Below, piece after piece: positions 7,106-9,930 of a stretch of DNA of 9,930 nucleotides. Below the pieces are notes generated by a model, which saw nothing but the letters and a program-made list of their open reading frames with translations, was not told the origin of the DNA and ran no database searches. Origin of the DNA: Anaerolineae bacterium (GTDB lineage: Bacteria > Chloroflexota > Anaerolineae > Aggregatilineales > UBA2796); NCBI GenBank assembly GCA_020851855.1, contig JADZBY010000593.1:1-9930 (forward strand), in the 5' to 3' direction. Numbering within the stretch: the stretch's first letter is position 1; each line of letters begins with the position of its first letter. Made by a program: the position numbers and the translations under genes.

Positions 7106-7335
7106 CGTCTGTTTCAGCCTTTCAGCTTTCCGCAGATTGCCCTTCACGGACCGCCCGATGTGTGATAGCATGACCCCGGGCCTGAGCAGTATCGACACGG
7201 CGACAGGTCGCGCAGGTAGCCGGAAGGCGCATGGTCAAACGGCGAAACGCGGCGTTAACTGCGCTGTGGACGTGGATGCGACTTCCACCAGGTCCACCTG
7301 ACACGGTCAGTAATTCCATTCAGATGCCAGAGTCA
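7106..7335 (-). other. Long leader between binding-protein stem-loop and ATPase gene
   Basis: This is the gene-free part of the 296-base gap inside an otherwise overlapping operon. I see no convincing gene on either strand; a 65-codon minus-strand frame (7122-7319) has no family features or good ribosome site. On the minus strand, TGCTATCAC around plus-strand 7163-7171 resembles an extended -10 element, but no matching -35 is visible. It may hold a secondary promoter for the three membrane and ATPase genes. Confidence 0.3.
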
Positions 7336-7364
7336 ACCAGCCGGGAGCCATGCCCCCGGCTGGT
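7336..7364 (-). terminator. Perfect 10-bp stem-loop after the binding-protein gene (attenuator or terminator-like)
   Basis: ACCAGCCGGG (7336-7345) and CCCGGCTGGT (7355-7364) form a perfect GC-rich stem with a 9-base loop, 37 bases past the stop of the BMP gene in its direction of transcription. On the minus strand the stem is followed by TGACTCT, which is a poor T-tract, so full intrinsic termination is doubtful. Partial termination or 3'-end protection of the binding-protein mRNA is the likely role, as for the stem-loop at 468-508. Confidence 0.6.
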
Positions 7365-7401
7365 CGTATTTCAGCGTCACGAAATCAGGGCGCGGGGCCT
7401 C

Positions 7402-8595
7402 TCATTCAGCCGCCGTGCTGTCGCCTTCCATCCCCTCGAGGAGCTGCGGCATGTACCAGATCTGCTCGTCGGTGGCCGTTTCGCCTTCGGCCAGGAAGGG
7501 CGCGCCGTCCTGGTAGTTCAGCGGGCCGGTGAACAGGTTGATGCTGCCGTCGGCCAGGCCGGCGATGAACTCATCGAGCATGGCCTTTTCCTCGTCAGAG
7601 AGCGCCGGGCCGTACTCGAAGCCGACCGCCGACGTGTCCGGGTTGTTCAGGTCGGCCCAGTCGGGGTCGTTCCACACCCAGCCCTGCTCCCAGGTCCCGT
7701 CCAGGACCGACTGCACGATGCCGACGTAGGTGGGACCCCAGTTGAAGTATGGCACGCCCAGGCACACATCGGGCGCGATCTCGCAGGCATTACGATAGTC
7801 GTAGGGGACCGCAAAGACGCGCTCGCCACGGTCGGCGCGCTGCCCGGCCACGACCGTGCCTTCCGTCGTGTCGATGCCGGAGATGATCACGTCTGCGCCG
7901 CCGTTGAAGAAGCCGTTGGCGACTTCGGTCGGGTCAAGCGTGACGCCGGGGATGTTGAACCAGAAGCCGATCCACTTCACTTCGAACTTCAGGTCGGCGG
8001 GGTCTTTCCCGGCCATTTCCATGCAGTGGCGCGCGCCGAGGTACACCGACACGGCCAGACGGCGCGTCTCGTCGTTGATCAGCGGGCCGAGGTAGGCGAT
8101 GTGGTTCGTCTCGGACTTGAGCGCCGCGGCGCAGCCCGCCACCATCTTCATGTATTCCATCTTGCCCATGACGTTGCCGACATTGGCCGGCGCGACGCCG
8201 CGCAACACCGAGTCGCCGGAGACGTGCATGAACGTCACATCCGGGTACTTCTCCGCGACGGCGAGCGTATCCGGGCCAAACTCGTCCGAGGTGGTGAAGA
8301 TCAGGGTGGCGCCCTGGTCGATCATGTTCTCGACAACCTGTTCGAGCGTGATGTTCGGATTGTCGCCAACGTTCAAGCGGTCAAAAACGATCTTGCTGAC
8401 GCCGGGGATTTTCTCTTCGACGTATTCAGCGCCTTCAAAATGGGCCTGGCTCCAACCTTTGTCATTTTGCGGACCGACCAGAATATAGCCGATTGTCAAT
8501 CCGTCCTGAGCAGCGACGGGCGCGGCAGTGCCAACGGCGGCAGCAGCAACCAGCGCGGTCAGGAGCAATATGGAGAAAAAGAACCGCTTGTTCAT
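7402..8595 (-). CDS. BMP-family (PnrA/Med-like) ABC transporter substrate-binding protein
   Basis: This 397-residue exported binding protein captures the ligand for the downstream importer. The ATG at 8595 opens a clear signal peptide: MNKR, then a hydrophobic core FFFSILLLTALVAAAAVG and a signal-peptidase-I-like end APVAAQ near residue 30. There is no lipobox Cys. A longer frame back to 8703 would put polar residues before the signal and is rejected; GGGAGAGAG at plus-strand 8602-8610 supports 8595. The mature part begins LTIGYILVGPQNDKGWSQAH, then GATLIFTTSDEFG, YPDVTFMHVSGDS, and KMVAGCAAALKSETNHIAYLGPLINDETRR, matching the BMP fold. Later parts (VKWIGFWFN, AVPYDYRNACEIAPDVCLGVPYFNWGPTY) differ from purine-nucleoside PnrA proteins, so the ligand may not be a nucleoside. 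Four Cys (155, 191, 271, 278) lie in the mature exported part and could form disulfides. It is the first gene of the four-gene operon. Confidence 0.88.
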   Translation of the reverse strand: MNKRFFFSILLLTALVAAAAVGTAAPVAAQDGLTIGYILVGPQNDKGWSQAHFEGAEYVEEKIPGVSKIVFDRLNVGDNPNITLEQVVENMIDQGATLIFTTSDEFGPDTLAVAEKYPDVTFMHVSGDSVLRGVAPANVGNVMGKMEYMKMVAGCAAALKSETNHIAYLGPLINDETRRLAVSVYLGARHCMEMAGKDPADLKFEVKWIGFWFNIPGVTLDPTEVANGFFNGGADVIISGIDTTEGTVVAGQRADRGERVFAVPYDYRNACEIAPDVCLGVPYFNWGPTYVGIVQSVLDGTWEQGWVWNDPDWADLNNPDTSAVGFEYGPALSDEEKAMLDEFIAGLADGSINLFTGPLNYQDGAPFLAEGETATDEQIWYMPQLLEGMEGDSTAAE

Positions 8596-8822
8596 GGGCA
8601 ACTCTCTCCCTGTGGTAAGACACGAGGCACATGCTATATGATTCGGCCAGTCGCACATGAGCGTTGGGATGCCCATGCGGCAGAGCGTACACGCGTTCCA
8701 CATACCGCTGACCGATCAGCACGACGGTTGCGAACGATTGAAGTGTATCCCCTTGTCCCAGGGGCGTCAACGTATTGGAATCGGGTAGAATGCACAGTCT
8801 CAGGAAGCGCAAAAAGTAAGAT
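8596..8822. promoter_or_regulatory. Divergent intergenic region for the BMP operon (-) and the pyrophosphatase gene (+)
   Basis: These 227 bases separate two divergent genes and must hold promoters for both. For the + gene, TTGTCC (8753-8758) and TGGAAT (8776-8781) with a 17-base spacer are a weak sigma-70-like candidate. AGGAAG at 8802-8807 is a distant ribosome site (15 bases to ATG 8823). For the - operon, CATATAG (plus-strand 8634-8640) is a possible -10 without a clear -35. A short inverted repeat GCTGA-CCGA-TCAGC (8707-8720) could be an operator. The individual sites are tentative. Confidence 0.35.
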
Positions 8823-9930
8823 ATGAAGGATCAAAAACCGACACTGGTCATCGGCCACCGTAATCCGGACACCGACGCCATCGCGGCGGCGGTGGGCTAT
8901 GCGTGGGTATTGAACGCCATCGGGCCGGGGCAGCACGTCGCCGGGCGTGCGGGCGAGGTGAACGCCCAGACCGCCTTTGTGCTCGACCACTTCGGGATCG
9001 AACCGCCGCCCCTGGTGGGCGATCTGTGGACGCGGGTGGGCGATGTGGCCGACCGCGTCGAGCCGCTGCGCAAGGGGCAAACAGTGCTCTCGGCCATCCA
9101 GGGCATCGCCCAGACGGCGCGCCCGGCCCCGGTCCTCGACGAGGGCGAGAGGCCGGTGGGACTCATTTCAGGGGCAGGTCTGTTCTCCAAGCTGGCCGAG
9201 CCGCTCAGTTCGACATCGGTGCTGGCGCTGGCCGATGTGCTCGGCCACCCGGTCGAAGCGACGGTGGATTCGAACGGCGTCATTCTGAGCGCTGCGGAGC
9301 CGATTCGGAACGTGATCGGGCAGGCGTTGCGGGCGGAGCAGGACGAATTTCTGGTGGTCAACGCCGAAGGGCAATATGCGGGCATCGTGCGCAAATCCGC
9401 GTTGCTCGCGCCGCCGCGCCGCAACCTGATCATCGTCGATCACAACGAGGCCGATCAGGGCGTGCCCGGTATGCAAGAGATGGAACTCATCGAAGTGCTC
9501 GATCACCACCGGCTCGGCGCGCTGTCCACGACGATGCCCATCCGCTTTGTGGTCGAGCCGGTCGGCTGCTGCTCAACGCTGGTCTATGAGCGGGCGCACG
9601 ATCACGGGCTGACCATTCCCGCGCCCATCGCCGGGCTGCTCATGGCCGCCATCCTGTCGGACACGCTGGTCTTCCGGTCTCCGACGACGACGCCGCGCGA
9701 CCGGCAGGCCGCCGAGGCGCTGGCGATCATGGCCGGGTTCCCGGTCAAGGATGGCAGCCCGTCTGAGGCAATCGTGGAATTTGGGGCAAAGATGCTGGAC
9801 GCAGGCGCGGGCATGAGCGGGCGCAGCGCCCAGGATATCATCACCGCCGACATCAAGTACTACCACGCGCGCACCGTGCACGCGGGCATCGCGCAGGTGG
9901 AGACGGCCAACATGCGCGAGATCGCGGTGC
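8823..9930 (+). CDS. ppaC: Manganese-dependent (family II) inorganic pyrophosphatase with inserted CBS-domain pair, 3' end outside window
   Basis: The frame runs from ATG 8823 to the window end without a stop (369 codons). The product hydrolyses pyrophosphate to two phosphates in the cytoplasm, driving biosynthetic reactions that release it. DHH-family metal-site motifs are all visible: GHRNPDTDA (His12, Asp16, Asp18), VDHNE (Asp206), LDHHRLG (Asp227-His228-His229) and ILSDT (Asp280). The DHHA2 domain follows with VEPVGCCSTLVYERA, AGLLMAAILSDTLVFRSPT and the QVETANM stretch. The final Arg-Lys substrate motif of the family would lie beyond the edge. Between about residues 66 and 200 there is an insert of two CBS-like motifs (TRVGDVADRVEPLRKGQTVL to PVGLISGAGLFSKL, and DEFLVVNAEGQYAGIVRKSALL). 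Known CBS-pyrophosphatases are inhibited or activated by adenine nucleotides through this module. Some also carry a DRTGG domain between the two CBS halves; there is no room for one here. The gene diverges from the BMP operon. Confidence 0.93.
   Translation, partial: MKDQKPTLVIGHRNPDTDAIAAAVGYAWVLNAIGPGQHVAGRAGEVNAQTAFVLDHFGIEPPPLVGDLWTRVGDVADRVEPLRKGQTVLSAIQGIAQTARPAPVLDEGERPVGLISGAGLFSKLAEPLSSTSVLALADVLGHPVEATVDSNGVILSAAEPIRNVIGQALRAEQDEFLVVNAEGQYAGIVRKSALLAPPRRNLIIVDHNEADQGVPGMQEMELIEVLDHHRLGALSTTMPIRFVVEPVGCCSTLVYERAHDHGLTIPAPIAGLLMAAILSDTLVFRSPTTTPRDRQAAEALAIMAGFPVKDGSPSEAIVEFGAKMLDAGAGMSGRSAQDIITADIKYYHARTVHAGIAQVETANMREIAV

Noticed and set aside
7122..7319. 65-codon minus-strand frame in the binding-protein/ATPase gap
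   Set aside because: No ribosome site, no motif, and its end runs close to the ATPase start; it looks like chance in GC-rich DNA.
8596..8822. Purine or other riboswitch ahead of the BMP operon
   Set aside because: I could not find a conserved aptamer core or an expression-platform hairpin next to the start codon; only short inverted repeats are present.
5822..8826. Long plus-strand frames opposite the BMP-type ATPase and binding-protein genes
   Set aside because: The minus-strand products have complete motifs and a signal peptide; the plus-strand frames have none and would span several gene boundaries.

Overview
The window is GC-rich bacterial DNA with tightly packed genes. It carries two complete or nearly complete ABC uptake systems that converge on a tandem repeat cluster, plus a divergent pyrophosphatase gene at the right edge. 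The gene content, the GC-rich coding style and the exported binding protein without a lipobox would suit a Chloroflexota (Anaerolineae-like) genome. That assignment is an impression from gene families, not something the sequence proves.

Left part (1-3188, + strand): the 3' end of a periplasmic sugar-binding-protein gene, an intercistronic stem-loop, a duplicated-domain sugar ATPase of the RbsA/MglA type and one RbsC-type permease that overlaps the ATPase gene by 8 bases. Together they form a carbohydrate (CUT2-type) importer. The exact sugar cannot be read from the sequence.

Middle (3189-3520): a convergent intergenic region filled almost entirely by four tandem units of a double-hairpin element. 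The units are arranged A-B-A'-B', that is, one 164-base dimer duplicated once. Each unit holds two short hairpins in inverted orientation. The two hairpins differ only at two base pairs, and both differences are compensated across the stem.

Right-centre (3521-8595, - strand): a four-gene importer of the BMP/nucleoside type, transcribed in the order binding protein, ATPase, permease 1, permease 2. The last three genes overlap by 4 and 8 bases. The binding-protein gene is separated from the ATPase gene by 296 bases that include a perfect 10-bp stem-loop. It lacks a lipobox cysteine and departs from the classical purine-nucleoside-binding motifs, so its ligand is open.

Right edge (8823-9930, + strand): the first 369 codons of a family II (Mn-dependent) inorganic pyrophosphatase with a CBS-domain pair inserted in its catalytic DHH domain, divergent from the BMP operon. 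CBS domains in such enzymes sense adenine nucleotides, so its place next to a possible nucleoside importer is suggestive but unproven. I see no phage, insertion sequence, tRNA, rRNA or CRISPR in the window. The most unusual structure is the repeat cluster.
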